64,000 nt of DNA from a virus: positions 90,055 to 154,054 of the IMG/VR virus record IMGVR_UViG_3300030202_003006; one strand, 5' to 3'. The stretch's first letter is position 1; each line of letters starts with the position of its first letter. The translations under genes were made by a program, and so were the position numbers. Under the pieces are notes generated by a model that saw nothing but the letters and a program-made list of their open reading frames with translations, was not told where the DNA came from and searched no databases. Shown here piece after piece: positions 27,526 to 37,831 of this stretch.

Positions 27526-30500
27526 ATGGCAGATAAAATATATAGAAGTAAAATAGATTTAAGAGTTTTAACAGATACGTTAGAATTTGTATTTTATGTT
27601 TCCGGTGATTACCCAGGAAGTGGTAAACAAACAGCTAAAGTTAATAAAAAAAAGTGGGCAACTTTTAAATACAATACCCAATATCCTGTAGAAGCTATTT
27701 ATAGAATTACAGATACAAATGAAAGATTATTTCTCAGATTTGAATCCAAAAGATTAAATGTAGTTAGAGATTTAGAGATATTACCACCATCACATACAGA
27801 TATCATATTAGAAGTTTTTAAGACCAATAAAGGAGTTTTTGGTTTTGAAACAGTTAAAGGTAGTGGGTGGGGAGCTTTTTTATCACACCCTAATTACTAC
27901 AACACACAAATATCTCCTACAGAAGATATAGGGGAAGGAGCTTTAAAATATTTTAAAACAACAGATAGAACAAATAGAGTTGGTAAGGTACATGCGTTAC
28001 AAATGGTACTTAATGATATGAATTACCCTAGTAATGGTTTTGAAAACCTATCATTTGATATGGATATACTAAGTGAAAACTGTGGACAATACGCAAAGTC
28101 TTTAGGATTCAAAATAAATTTAGAAAATACAAGTTTATTAGAGGGCGATGTAATTGATATAATACCTGTACAACAAGTAACTAGTAGACCTACGGATATA
28201 AGTTTAACAACTACATATTTGACACTTACTCAAAAAGACCTGGTGTCTAGAGAAGTTATATATGATTATAAAAAACAATTAACACCACAAGGAGCGGTTC
28301 CAGAGGTTATAGAACTAACCAATTCTCAAGTATATACCGTAGAAAACCCACTCAACCTAACAACCAATTTGTCTGAGTTAAACCTACCTACTAAAAACAT
28401 AGTAGAGATACCTTATAATATTTCTAGAGAAGTAGAGGATGGGAAAATTAAGGCGTCTAAAGAAATTATAAAGGACGGTAAAAAATTCTTCCCACTTAAT
28501 TGGGCAAATGAGTTAAGAGATAACGATATATTTTCTTCATCTAGAAAATGTTTAGACCTTTCTTTCGCAAATAAAGAACAACAGATTTCATTTATAGATA
28601 AATTAAAACAACAACAGATAGGGAGTATAGAAACCTTCCCGTTTGTGAGTGATTCTGGAGAATTACACCACTCTAATAGAAATTATGTTAAGTTAAGTCA
28701 ATGGATTAATAGAAGTAAATTAGATACATTTAATGATATAGATTTTTCTTACACAACTGATGGTTTAATTGATAGTGTTACAATATGTCCTAAGAAAAGA
28801 TGTATGGTAAATAAAGCGGGTGGGAGAGAAAATACACTAAAATCTAATGAAGCTCCAAGACCAACCCAATATCCAAATGGTAGTATAATACCTAATAACC
28901 TACCCCAATCTTACGGTAAACCTCAAGTAAAGGGTCAAAACTGTAAAAATTGTATATTCGCGAATGACGGTTATTGTAATAAATGGAGTGCTGTGGTACG
29001 TAACAATTACTGGTGTCAATCCTGGGGTGGTGGAGGTACTAATTCAGGTAATTATGCTCCGATAAGTGCAAATAGTAATTCAGATTTTTGTTTTACAACA
29101 TATAGTGAGTCAGGTAGTACTACAGTATACTCCTCTTTCACAACCAACGCTAGAAGTAAATACAAATCAAATCGTACGTATGATTTACATATAAGTGGTG
29201 AAACTTTTTCTGGGAATACTATCATACCTATTAGTGATATAGAGTCTCAAAAAAATGTAAAATTAATGGGTGATGACACGGAATTATATCGTGCATATGC
29301 CTTTAGTAATGTATATAGTAAAAATGGTGGGTATCTAAGAATTAACAATAATGATTCTAGTGATTATATGACTTATACGGTGTCAGCTACTGGTATATAT
29401 AGGTTAACTTATAAAGCTTATCTAGATATAGAATATAAGGATACAAAATGGTGTGACTACCTCGAAAGAAGCTACCCCACTAGTTTTGTAGGTAACTACC
29501 CAGCAACCGACTATCAAATTAAAAGATTAATTAATAAATCAATTATCCAAGAAGGGAAAGGAGAGAGAGAAAGAGTAATGCAGGATACTGGTTTTAAATT
29601 TAATCCAGGATATAGGTATAAGTCAGATGTACCATCTAGAGAAGATAAAATAGATATACCTAATAATACTGGGATAGAAAAATTTACATTTGAAGCCTCT
29701 ATAAGTAAAAAAGCAGCAACCGGTGGTACACCTACTAATTTAGCTTCATTTAGTGTATTAAGGTGTTCTTTAGATGGGTCAGCAAATCGTTATTTAACTT
29801 TAGAAGTAAATGAAAACGATAAAACTATTAGTGGTAGTAATGTATGTATTTCGGCTAATACTTCAGCCTCTACGATATTCACTAAAAGATTACCTGTTAT
29901 CGTGGACACAGGGTTTATAAATTTAAGTAGTGGTGAAACAGTAACCTTAAAATACGATTCACAATGGATAACAAGTTCCAAAGGAGGTTATTATGGACAA
30001 ACTGGAACAGCAAACCTTATTTTAAGGTTAGGCCATAAAAAAGATGATGAGGGTAATATAATTGAAAAACCATATTATAGAGTAATAAAGTCTTCTGACA
30101 CACAAGTAGGTAAAAAATTATTTTTTGACACATCTAAAAAATCTAAACCATTTAAAATGGTTATAGGGAATTATAGTAGAGAAATTTCTTTAGATGGTTC
30201 TTTATATATATCGGATACTTCTTGTGGTAATATAAGTACACCGATTATCAACTCTACAACATTTCCACAACAAAAATTTCTAGATACCACAGCTCCAGAA
30301 AATAAATTAGTGTGGGACGTAACATCCAATAAAAAACCAGTAAATCAATGGCAAAGTCTGGTAGAAGGTAATCAAGTTAAAGACTACACTGTAAGTAAAA
30401 ATAAAGGTAGTATGGTAGAAATGGGAAAAGACGGACTATTTTACTTTTATCTACCAACTTATAATGATTCTATAACCCCTACATGTAATTTTAATTTCCC

Positions 30501-31692
30501 ACAAATATCACAATCATATATTATAGTTAATACTTTCAAGAATTATTTTGGTAATTTATTGAAGCATTTTATAGTAGTTACACCTGGTTGTGAATTTCAT
30601 AAACCATGTTCTGGTTCTAAAGTTATTTCAGCTTACGATATAATTCACAATACCAGACCTGAAGATTGGAGAGTACAAAATGTAGACAAAAAATTAATGA
30701 TTAACGGTAGAGAAATTACGGTGGTAAGTAGTAAATCACACTACAATCCAGCCCCACTAACTTTACCTAAACAACGTACATGTAAATATTACTGTAGTTG
30801 TGGACAATCAGTCGCAGAACAATTAGGTATAAATCCAATATATGGGATAAGTAACATATTTACTGATTTAGAGGCTGAAAATTGTAATGACTGTTTAAAA
30901 GAAGCCAATATTTACTGTAAAAACTTAAATTCTGTATGTGAACCAGTTTTAGTTGGTGGATGTAGTCCAACCAATGCATTATTAAGTCAGTTAAATGAAA
31001 TTAATTCAGACCAAGAAATAAAAGTTAATTATAGTAAAGGTCGTATAAGAACTAATAAACCAAGTGTGGTGGTTGAGGGTGAAGGTAGAGGAAGAGGAAG
31101 AGTAAGATGTATAGAAGAAGGTGGTGATTTAGCAGGTTGTTGTCCGTGTTACGCACAAGACACTTTTTCTTTCGGTAGTCCAAGAGGTGGTACAGACCTA
31201 TCTGATTCATTAGATAGTGGAAGTCCTAGTAATATTATTGGTTGGGCTATAGAATGTTGTAGGGGTTATTATGATGATGACCCATCTAGGGGGTCAGATT
31301 TTGGGAGTGGTAAACCAAATGATGACGGTGACGATAGAGGTCGTGGAGTTGATAGTGACGACGGTACTACAGAAATAAAGTATTATAGTTGTAATGGGGG
31401 CGTGTGTATAGTAGACTCCAATGGTATATACTCTAGTTTAGAATCTTGTCAAAGAGCTTGTACAAAAGTAAAACCACCATCCGATGTTGATGAAGTGATT
31501 GATGAAGTTGTAGATAAGGATGTTGATGAAGTTATAGAAGAGCAATCAGAAGCGGTATACGATGAGTATAAAGAAATTTCTTCAATAGAAGAACTAGATT
31601 CAGATAAAGGTTTATGTCCAGATGCATATGAGTGGTGTGATGCGTTAGGGACATGTATACCAAATAATGAACCGTGTGGTAAATATAAGTAA
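27526..31692 (+). CDS. Large tail protein with HiPIP-like Cys motif and C-terminal Cys repeat
   Basis: The 1388-residue protein is a probable virion component. At residues 472-487 it has NCKNCIFANDGYCNKW, followed by NYWCQSW. This gives C473, C476, C484 and C497 in a C-x2-C-x7-C-x12-C pattern that resembles the [4Fe-4S]-binding part of high-potential iron-sulfur proteins. The last ~130 residues change character: an Asp/Gly/Arg-rich acidic stretch, then a Cys unit (YYSCNGGVCIVDSNGIYSS, then LESCQRAC) like the repeats of the giant protein at 15479. An acidic Val/Asp/Glu linker and a final four-Cys cluster (CPDAYEWCDALGTC, then IPNNEPC) complete it. It may interact with the giant protein or with the same surface ligand. 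Confidence 0.78.
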   Translation: MADKIYRSKIDLRVLTDTLEFVFYVSGDYPGSGKQTAKVNKKKWATFKYNTQYPVEAIYRITDTNERLFLRFESKRLNVVRDLEILPPSHTDIILEVFKTNKGVFGFETVKGSGWGAFLSHPNYYNTQISPTEDIGEGALKYFKTTDRTNRVGKVHALQMVLNDMNYPSNGFENLSFDMDILSENCGQYAKSLGFKINLENTSLLEGDVIDIIPVQQVTSRPTDISLTTTYLTLTQKDLVSREVIYDYKKQLTPQGAVPEVIELTNSQVYTVENPLNLTTNLSELNLPTKNIVEIPYNISREVEDGKIKASKEIIKDGKKFFPLNWANELRDNDIFSSSRKCLDLSFANKEQQISFIDKLKQQQIGSIETFPFVSDSGELHHSNRNYVKLSQWINRSKLDTFNDIDFSYTTDGLIDSVTICPKKRCMVNKAGGRENTLKSNEAPRPTQYPNGSIIPNNLPQSYGKPQVKGQNCKNCIFANDGYCNKWSAVVRNNYWCQSWGGGGTNSGNYAPISANSNSDFCFTTYSESGSTTVYSSFTTNARSKYKSNRTYDLHISGETFSGNTIIPISDIESQKNVKLMGDDTELYRAYAFSNVYSKNGGYLRINNNDSSDYMTYTVSATGIYRLTYKAYLDIEYKDTKWCDYLERSYPTSFVGNYPATDYQIKRLINKSIIQEGKGERERVMQDTGFKFNPGYRYKSDVPSREDKIDIPNNTGIEKFTFEASISKKAATGGTPTNLASFSVLRCSLDGSANRYLTLEVNENDKTISGSNVCISANTSASTIFTKRLPVIVDTGFINLSSGETVTLKYDSQWITSSKGGYYGQTGTANLILRLGHKKDDEGNIIEKPYYRVIKSSDTQVGKKLFFDTSKKSKPFKMVIGNYSREISLDGSLYISDTSCGNISTPIINSTTFPQQKFLDTTAPENKLVWDVTSNKKPVNQWQSLVEGNQVKDYTVSKNKGSMVEMGKDGLFYFYLPTYNDSITPTCNFNFPQISQSYIIVNTFKNYFGNLLKHFIVVTPGCEFHKPCSGSKVISAYDIIHNTRPEDWRVQNVDKKLMINGREITVVSSKSHYNPAPLTLPKQRTCKYYCSCGQSVAEQLGINPIYGISNIFTDLEAENCNDCLKEANIYCKNLNSVCEPVLVGGCSPTNALLSQLNEINSDQEIKVNYSKGRIRTNKPSVVVEGEGRGRGRVRCIEEGGDLAGCCPCYAQDTFSFGSPRGGTDLSDSLDSGSPSNIIGWAIECCRGYYDDDPSRGSDFGSGKPNDDGDDRGRGVDSDDGTTEIKYYSCNGGVCIVDSNGIYSSLESCQRACTKVKPPSDVDEVIDEVVDKDVDEVIEEQSEAVYDEYKEISSIEELDSDKGLCPDAYEWCDALGTCIPNNEPCGKYK

Positions 31693-31697
31693 AAAAT

Positions 31698-34600
31698 ATG
31701 GTAGATTATAGTATAGGAAATATAAAACTCATTGGATACAATATCACACACACCTTAACTGGTTCTTGTGACGGTAGTGTAACCAACGCTTATATATCAG
31801 GAGGTACTTCTCCTTATAGTATATATTGGTCTGGAACTAGTAGTTTTAGTGCTGAAACATTTGATGTTAGGGGTTTGTGTGAAGGGGTATATAGTGCTAA
31901 GATAACCGGGCTCAGCGGTAACACAGGTGTTACATACGTAACAATAAGTGGTTTCACAACACCATCAATAGATGCTAACCTAAGTAATAATGATTGTGTA
32001 TTGGACCCAAATAAATTAGGTGCCATAACAGTAGTAAGTTCCACCACTTCTACAGCAAGTTACAAATACGAATTAAAAAAAGAAGGTAAGTTAATTGATA
32101 GACATTTTGGTAACACAGCGGATACCTCATATACATTTGATAAGGTAGAAAATGGGTTATACACTTTAAGTGTTATTGAAGATAGACCTATACAAACGGA
32201 AAAAAGACCAAACAAAACAGGTTGTACATTAGCAGATTATACAGATGGTGGAAAATATAGTGGTTTATCACTTTCTAGTTTGTATGCGAAATGGACAGAT
32301 TATGTACCTTACGCACCTAAAACAATAAGATTTGCTAATGGTCTAGGTCCAAACAGTAGTGGGGTGATTAGGAGTTATAATAGTGGATTGGGAGGTAACG
32401 GTCAAATGTATAGTAATAATCCTTATGTGTGGTTTTACACGGGAGCTACAGCTAATAGAAAAACTGATAGTGGTAAAGATTGGTATTTGGGTACTAGTGC
32501 TATAACAATGGATGAAGGTGATAATCTTGGTTTTGGTGGTTTAGATAAAGCGGATGGTAATGTAGGAAGATTTTATTTTAATTCTACATTAGGAAAATAT
32601 GTGTTATTCTGGAAAAGTATGGGGTGGTCAACTACACCTAGTTTAGCTTATGGTTGGGTTACCGTTGACCCTAGAAGAGACTATGGGGGTAACGGTCCTA
32701 TGGCAGTTAGGTCAGTTACAGGGAGTTCATTCGGTATTACAAACGTAGATTTAGTAGCTACAGACTATACCGTCAATAGTAGTGGAAATGTCGCGGCAGC
32801 AACTAACGTAATAGCAAATGCATCCGGAAATGATAAATTTAAAATGCAAGCTAACAATGGAATACCTGTTGGGTTATTAAGTACTTGCTCCTACAATAAC
32901 TACACATGGCAACTATCGGTTAATTCTACAGATAATGATGATGATTATATAGCGGTGGTTTTAGCAGCTTTTAGAGATGACGAAGGTAAATATGGACCAT
33001 CGGGAGTTACTCACACTATAGATTTGGTATTAAATGCTAGGTCAGGTAGTACAGCAGTGTTCCAAAACTGGAATAAAGGTGCGTACGGGTTTAATAAAAC
33101 CACACCACCACTATTTGATGACTGTAATGGTGGGTGTATCACAGCACAAACAACTAACACATTTAATGTTAATAGGGGTAATACTATTATGATGAATACT
33201 GGTTCCGCTACACCCTATACCAAAAACTTAAATTGGGACGATAATGGGTCCACACGTATAAAGATAAAAAGGTGGGGGGAACTAGGTGAACACTTCAAAA
33301 TCTTCTTCACCGATACCATGTACGAGAACACCACACCAGCTGGAGTAACTAAAGGTGTGGGTGATGCTAATCCATATAATTCTGACTACGATATAGAATT
33401 TAATTTATTTGATAAAATTTCTTGGACAGGAAACACTAATTATTTAAATAACCCACAACAAGCACCTTCTTGGGCATCTCAATACTCCCTATGTAAATTT
33501 TTAGGGTCTAAAAAAATAGGTGTATGGGCATCATCACAAGAAGACACCAATTGGTACCACTTCCAGTTTACAGGTAGTTCATATAGAAATGAAGTCATAG
33601 CACCACTTTGTGGTTCAGTAGATGGGCCTACAACCACAGTTACTATTACCGCAACTACAGGAACAACATTAAATTTAACTGAAAGTAATACATGTAATGC
33701 ATATTTTGGGTGTGATAAAGGTGTCCCAAAAGTAAAACCTAGAGTAGTAGCAAAATTACAAAATATGCCATCACCTTCTTTAACGGTAAACGGTCTTTCC
33801 AGACCAAAAACCACATTAAAAGAAACACAAGGAGGTGTCCCAAAACTTAAAATTTATAATGTTAATGATAGTGAAGGTACAACACTAAAATTCTATTTTG
33901 CTGGTAAAACAGGGGACATGGCTTTTGATAATACGTACCCAACATTTAGAATATATCCTTATATATACCAAACAGAACAAGTTGCTACAATACCAGAATA
34001 TGAAGCCATATTTGATACACTACCAAGTTATGTAGACCCATTCACTAAATCTATAGTATTAAGTGCGGAAACTTATATTCCTTTTTCAGGTTTAGTTACT
34101 GGAAGTTCCTGGGAATACATAGTTAAACCAAGTTATTTATATAAAGATAAAATAGGTGTAGATACGGTTACAAATGTAAATCCAATAAGAAGTAGTATAT
34201 ACGATGTCTTAGGAAAAGAAACAATTAATGATGTTTGGGTTGATTCAGCAAAATACCCACCAGATAATACAGTCAATAATAATAAAGATTATTATATGGT
34301 TGTGGTAAGTAATCCAGAAATGCCTTACATCCAAAAAAGAGATATTCAAATTCCAGTTGAAGAATACGGTTTAAAAATAGAAAGTTCAACTATTTTTAAT
34401 ATGCCAGAGGTAACAGCAACAACTTATAGTTCTTACACATATGAATACACATTAGAAAATAACCGTGTTGGTGGTCCAGTAGTTGTAGTAAATGGCGTGA
34501 CTTTAACTGAGGGGGGTAGCGGTAGTACTTTAAGTGGACCACAAGGAGATTTTAGATTTATTAATGGTCAAACTATTAAATTCTACACCGATACCGTACA

Positions 34601-35297
34601 AAATGGTGATGTGTTACAAGTAATTTATGACGCGGGTATGGGTTCTTATATACAATCTTTAACAGTACCAGCGACTGTACCTAGTACTAGTGCTAATACA
34701 AGTATCTATCAGGAAAATGGTTATTACTATATTAAACTAGATAAACAAGCAGCAGGTGCAGTAATGGTATCATTAAATGGGGATATGTTATATAATGACA
34801 AAGATTACTATAAAGTTAGTGAAAATAGAATATTTTTAACCGGTTCTGGGTCTACAAAATACAATAGTGGTGATGTAATAAACCTATTTTATAGGACTAT
34901 ATATCAAGTTATTGGATGGTCAGCAACTAAAAACCCTATAGTACCAGTATATTACACTAAAAAACACCCATTAGAAGAAGAAGTTATAGTTACTTTAATG
35001 GACGTTAATGGTAACATCGTAAATACACAAAAAAGGGATATAGAAGCAACTAGATTAGGGTCGATACAGTTAGAATTTACATTAAGTACACCTACATTTG
35101 GAACTTTCTCTTACACAGTAAGTGTAAAGAGAAAATACCCCCTAATTAATGGGGAAACAATAAAAACGGAGACTAATTCAGAAAGGATATCATTTGAGAT
35201 AACCAGAGACGTATTCTATTCTCCAAGCAAATTAACAACTAGAATGCAGAGAGAACCAGGAAATTCTTCGGTTATGGGTAATGGGGCTGGTTATTAA
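31698..35297 (+). CDS. Large tail/fibre protein with N-terminal SprB-like repeat
   Basis: The 1199-residue protein begins with a segment at about residues 20-75 of the form C-x-G-x(5)-ISGGTSPYSIYWSG, then LCEGVYSAKITG and a final beta strand. This matches the SprB repeat of Bacteroidota gliding-motility adhesins (GGt-PY-y-W ... G-Y-v-v-t). A second Ig-like segment follows at about 85-150. The middle and C-terminal parts are beta-rich with repeated Thr/Gly/Ser. There is no signal peptide or enzyme motif. It lies 5 bases after the previous gene and ends the operon before a new promoter-like motif at 35320. A host-surface-binding or fibre role is likely. Confidence 0.78.
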   Translation: MVDYSIGNIKLIGYNITHTLTGSCDGSVTNAYISGGTSPYSIYWSGTSSFSAETFDVRGLCEGVYSAKITGLSGNTGVTYVTISGFTTPSIDANLSNNDCVLDPNKLGAITVVSSTTSTASYKYELKKEGKLIDRHFGNTADTSYTFDKVENGLYTLSVIEDRPIQTEKRPNKTGCTLADYTDGGKYSGLSLSSLYAKWTDYVPYAPKTIRFANGLGPNSSGVIRSYNSGLGGNGQMYSNNPYVWFYTGATANRKTDSGKDWYLGTSAITMDEGDNLGFGGLDKADGNVGRFYFNSTLGKYVLFWKSMGWSTTPSLAYGWVTVDPRRDYGGNGPMAVRSVTGSSFGITNVDLVATDYTVNSSGNVAAATNVIANASGNDKFKMQANNGIPVGLLSTCSYNNYTWQLSVNSTDNDDDYIAVVLAAFRDDEGKYGPSGVTHTIDLVLNARSGSTAVFQNWNKGAYGFNKTTPPLFDDCNGGCITAQTTNTFNVNRGNTIMMNTGSATPYTKNLNWDDNGSTRIKIKRWGELGEHFKIFFTDTMYENTTPAGVTKGVGDANPYNSDYDIEFNLFDKISWTGNTNYLNNPQQAPSWASQYSLCKFLGSKKIGVWASSQEDTNWYHFQFTGSSYRNEVIAPLCGSVDGPTTTVTITATTGTTLNLTESNTCNAYFGCDKGVPKVKPRVVAKLQNMPSPSLTVNGLSRPKTTLKETQGGVPKLKIYNVNDSEGTTLKFYFAGKTGDMAFDNTYPTFRIYPYIYQTEQVATIPEYEAIFDTLPSYVDPFTKSIVLSAETYIPFSGLVTGSSWEYIVKPSYLYKDKIGVDTVTNVNPIRSSIYDVLGKETINDVWVDSAKYPPDNTVNNNKDYYMVVVSNPEMPYIQKRDIQIPVEEYGLKIESSTIFNMPEVTATTYSSYTYEYTLENNRVGGPVVVVNGVTLTEGGSGSTLSGPQGDFRFINGQTIKFYTDTVQNGDVLQVIYDAGMGSYIQSLTVPATVPSTSANTSIYQENGYYYIKLDKQAAGAVMVSLNGDMLYNDKDYYKVSENRIFLTGSGSTKYNSGDVINLFYRTIYQVIGWSATKNPIVPVYYTKKHPLEEEVIVTLMDVNGNIVNTQKRDIEATRLGSIQLEFTLSTPTFGTFSYTVSVKRKYPLINGETIKTETNSERISFEITRDVFYSPSKLTTRMQREPGNSSVMGNGAGY

Positions 35298-35319
35298 TTT
35301 AAATAAATGAAAATAAAAG

Positions 35320-35334
35320 GTATTTATCATAAAA
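35320..35334 (+). promoter_or_regulatory. RTATTTAT promoter-like motif before 828-residue fibre gene
   Basis: GTATTTATCATAAAA lies 25 bases upstream of the ATG at 35345, in a 47-base gap. It would drive the last group of tail/fibre genes. Confidence 0.55.
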
Positions 35335-35344
35335 CAGAAATATT

Positions 35345-37831
35345 ATGGGTTATATAATTAAAAACAGTACACAAGGAGCGATAGTCGCTCGATTAACAGA
35401 CGCAGGTAGAAAAAAATTATCGGAAGGAAAACTAAACATATCACTATTTCAACTAGGAGATAGTGAAATGTGTTACGATTGCTATAGGACATTACCTGGA
35501 AATCCAACATCACCTAGTACCACTGATGGCATTAAAATTTTGCAAGCAGAACATAACGCACAGAACTTATTGGGTCTCCCAGAAAAAAATAAAGGACATG
35601 TTAAATATCCTTTTTTAGAAGATGATTCGTCAAGTAGTAATAATTTTGGACCAACAATACCACAACATACTTATGAAGAAGTATTTAATACAGCTACCCC
35701 TAGAGGATTCTTTAGTGGTACAACTAATAGTGATGGGTCTTATACCTCATTTACCGCTAGAACCAGTCAATTATATAATTTAAACCCAAACTGGTTATTT
35801 TGTGGTAGTGCAATGACAGGGAGTTCTATTATACAACTTATTAGTGCAAGTACAGCATGTCATGATATAGTACCGAACTATACACCAGTAAATGGGGACC
35901 TACTATCAGTAACTTATCAGTTTTCAGGGACAAATTGTTCCGAATTAAACTATTTAGGTGCAGCTCAAACTTTGTGGTACCAAGTTATTTCTGGTAATGC
36001 AAATAGTGGACAAACTAATGGTAAGGTATTTTTAACTTTAGATAGACAACTACCTAACTTTACAGGAGCAAGTTATTCAGCTTTATCAGCGACGTGTGCA
36101 CATGTAAGAGTTTATCCACCATATTCCGCCAATCCAATGACAACTACAAGTATCTATAGTTCAGCAAGTACAATTTCATATTGGTGTAACGATACTTTAT
36201 CTTTTAATAGTTGTTGTGATATTTCGACAAGTGATGTCAAAATATGGAATATGAATATAAATTGGACCCATCAAGTCGCGGGTGTATCCAGTCCTTCTAG
36301 TGGTATTTACGAAGGCGTAGATTACTACGGTTCAAGTGGATACTGTGGTTCTAAAGAATATTTTGGTTATGAGAGTAGTAATGGACAAACATTTAGTGAT
36401 TTACAAGTAGATAGTTATCACGATACAATTGTTAATGGTACATGGTATATAGATTCCTTTGGAAATACAAGAGTAGTTGAACCAGAAGAACAAAAATGTA
36501 TAGGAATTTGTCATTACACTAATAATACTACAACCGATTTTTATGGTGAAAAATTTGCTTTAAAATACCAAGGAAGTTTACCACTAGGTTCAACAATAGG
36601 GGAGGCAAAAAACTTTAAAGTTCATTTACCTTGGTTAATGTGGCATAAAAAGAGTAATAATGGTTCGGGTAATGGTACTGGAAAAGGGGATGAAACTATA
36701 ATGGGTCAAACATTTTATGTAGACCCACCTAATTTCCCTAACGCATTTCCAGCACAACCAGAAATTATGTACGCTTTACCTAATGGTGCAAACATGAATG
36801 ACGATGGATTAAGATATTATCATTTATATGATGATAACCCAGGTAACTCAAATTCTAATACACTACCTAATAGAGTTGGTAAAGTTTTTCCAGATTATAA
36901 ATTGTTTATTATAGACGACCAAGAACTATTGGCAGCGATGTCTTATAAGTCTAATAGGAGTTTTACTCTTCCATCACCTAAAACAGCTAAAATACCGGCA
37001 GGAACTGCTTGTGTTTCTTCAGCTTGTACAGCAGGTGTAGTATCAGGTGTGGGTGATAGAATATATTTTTCTTATCTATTTGTTAATAACAGTGGAATAC
37101 CAACAGGACTACACTGTAATAACTACGTTTGGGAAGAGTACGATGGGGTAGAACCTTTATTTGATGTAGCAATAACATTTGGGGCTGAATTTCCATATTT
37201 AAGACCACAAGGTGTTACAGGACCTGGAGTACCAGCAAATAATGGAACAGGTTGGGAAGCTGATAGATTATACCTATTAGTACAAGTAGTAACAAATGGG
37301 TCAACAGTAAACATGCAACCAGACCCAAGTAACTGGCAATGGAAAGATGTGACCAATCTAATACCTAATCATACTGTAGGAGATAAGATAGTAGCTACAA
37401 ATTTAGTAGACCATACATTCTATATTAATGGTAATGACACAACTAATTCTACTACTTGTCCAGCTTATACAGCTATGACAGCATACACACTTAATGATTT
37501 CATCAACGTACCAGTTGCATCTACAGGAGCAAATGATTTACAATTTGGTGACGAATATTTCTTATATGGTACAGTAGAGACAGATATTATGGCAACCATA
37601 TATGAAATGAAACATTTAATAAAATTAGACAGTGGACAATATGACGTATCTACAAATCCAACTTGGGTAGATTATAACACAACAAATAGTACGACAACAA
37701 CACCTAAATTAACAGAAATAGGATTGTTTGATAACGAGAATGGGTTTCCAGATTTAATGGCTATTGCAAAGTTCCAATCACCGGTACCAAGAACAGGAAC
37801 TCAGCAATTTACAATAGCTATTGATTTTTAA
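35345..37831 (+). CDS. Tail fibre-like protein (first of three sharing an N-terminal module)
   Basis: The 828-residue protein starts with a module containing ARLTDAGRKKLSEGKLNISL. This is shared in outline with the N-termini of the genes at 37831 and 38656 (L-[ST]-D-x-G-R-x-x-L-x-x-G). Its C-terminus (LTEIGLFDNENGFPDLMAIA, then KF, then a PVPRTG turn) matches the C-terminus of the protein at 41027. That IGL[FY]D...AxAK ending resembles ends seen in phage tail-fibre or collar proteins. A shared N-terminus suggests a common attachment site on the baseplate, with different distal parts. Its stop overlaps the next start by one base. Confidence 0.78.
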   Translation: MGYIIKNSTQGAIVARLTDAGRKKLSEGKLNISLFQLGDSEMCYDCYRTLPGNPTSPSTTDGIKILQAEHNAQNLLGLPEKNKGHVKYPFLEDDSSSSNNFGPTIPQHTYEEVFNTATPRGFFSGTTNSDGSYTSFTARTSQLYNLNPNWLFCGSAMTGSSIIQLISASTACHDIVPNYTPVNGDLLSVTYQFSGTNCSELNYLGAAQTLWYQVISGNANSGQTNGKVFLTLDRQLPNFTGASYSALSATCAHVRVYPPYSANPMTTTSIYSSASTISYWCNDTLSFNSCCDISTSDVKIWNMNINWTHQVAGVSSPSSGIYEGVDYYGSSGYCGSKEYFGYESSNGQTFSDLQVDSYHDTIVNGTWYIDSFGNTRVVEPEEQKCIGICHYTNNTTTDFYGEKFALKYQGSLPLGSTIGEAKNFKVHLPWLMWHKKSNNGSGNGTGKGDETIMGQTFYVDPPNFPNAFPAQPEIMYALPNGANMNDDGLRYYHLYDDNPGNSNSNTLPNRVGKVFPDYKLFIIDDQELLAAMSYKSNRSFTLPSPKTAKIPAGTACVSSACTAGVVSGVGDRIYFSYLFVNNSGIPTGLHCNNYVWEEYDGVEPLFDVAITFGAEFPYLRPQGVTGPGVPANNGTGWEADRLYLLVQVVTNGSTVNMQPDPSNWQWKDVTNLIPNHTVGDKIVATNLVDHTFYINGNDTTNSTTCPAYTAMTAYTLNDFINVPVASTGANDLQFGDEYFLYGTVETDIMATIYEMKHLIKLDSGQYDVSTNPTWVDYNTTNSTTTTPKLTEIGLFDNENGFPDLMAIAKFQSPVPRTGTQQFTIAIDF

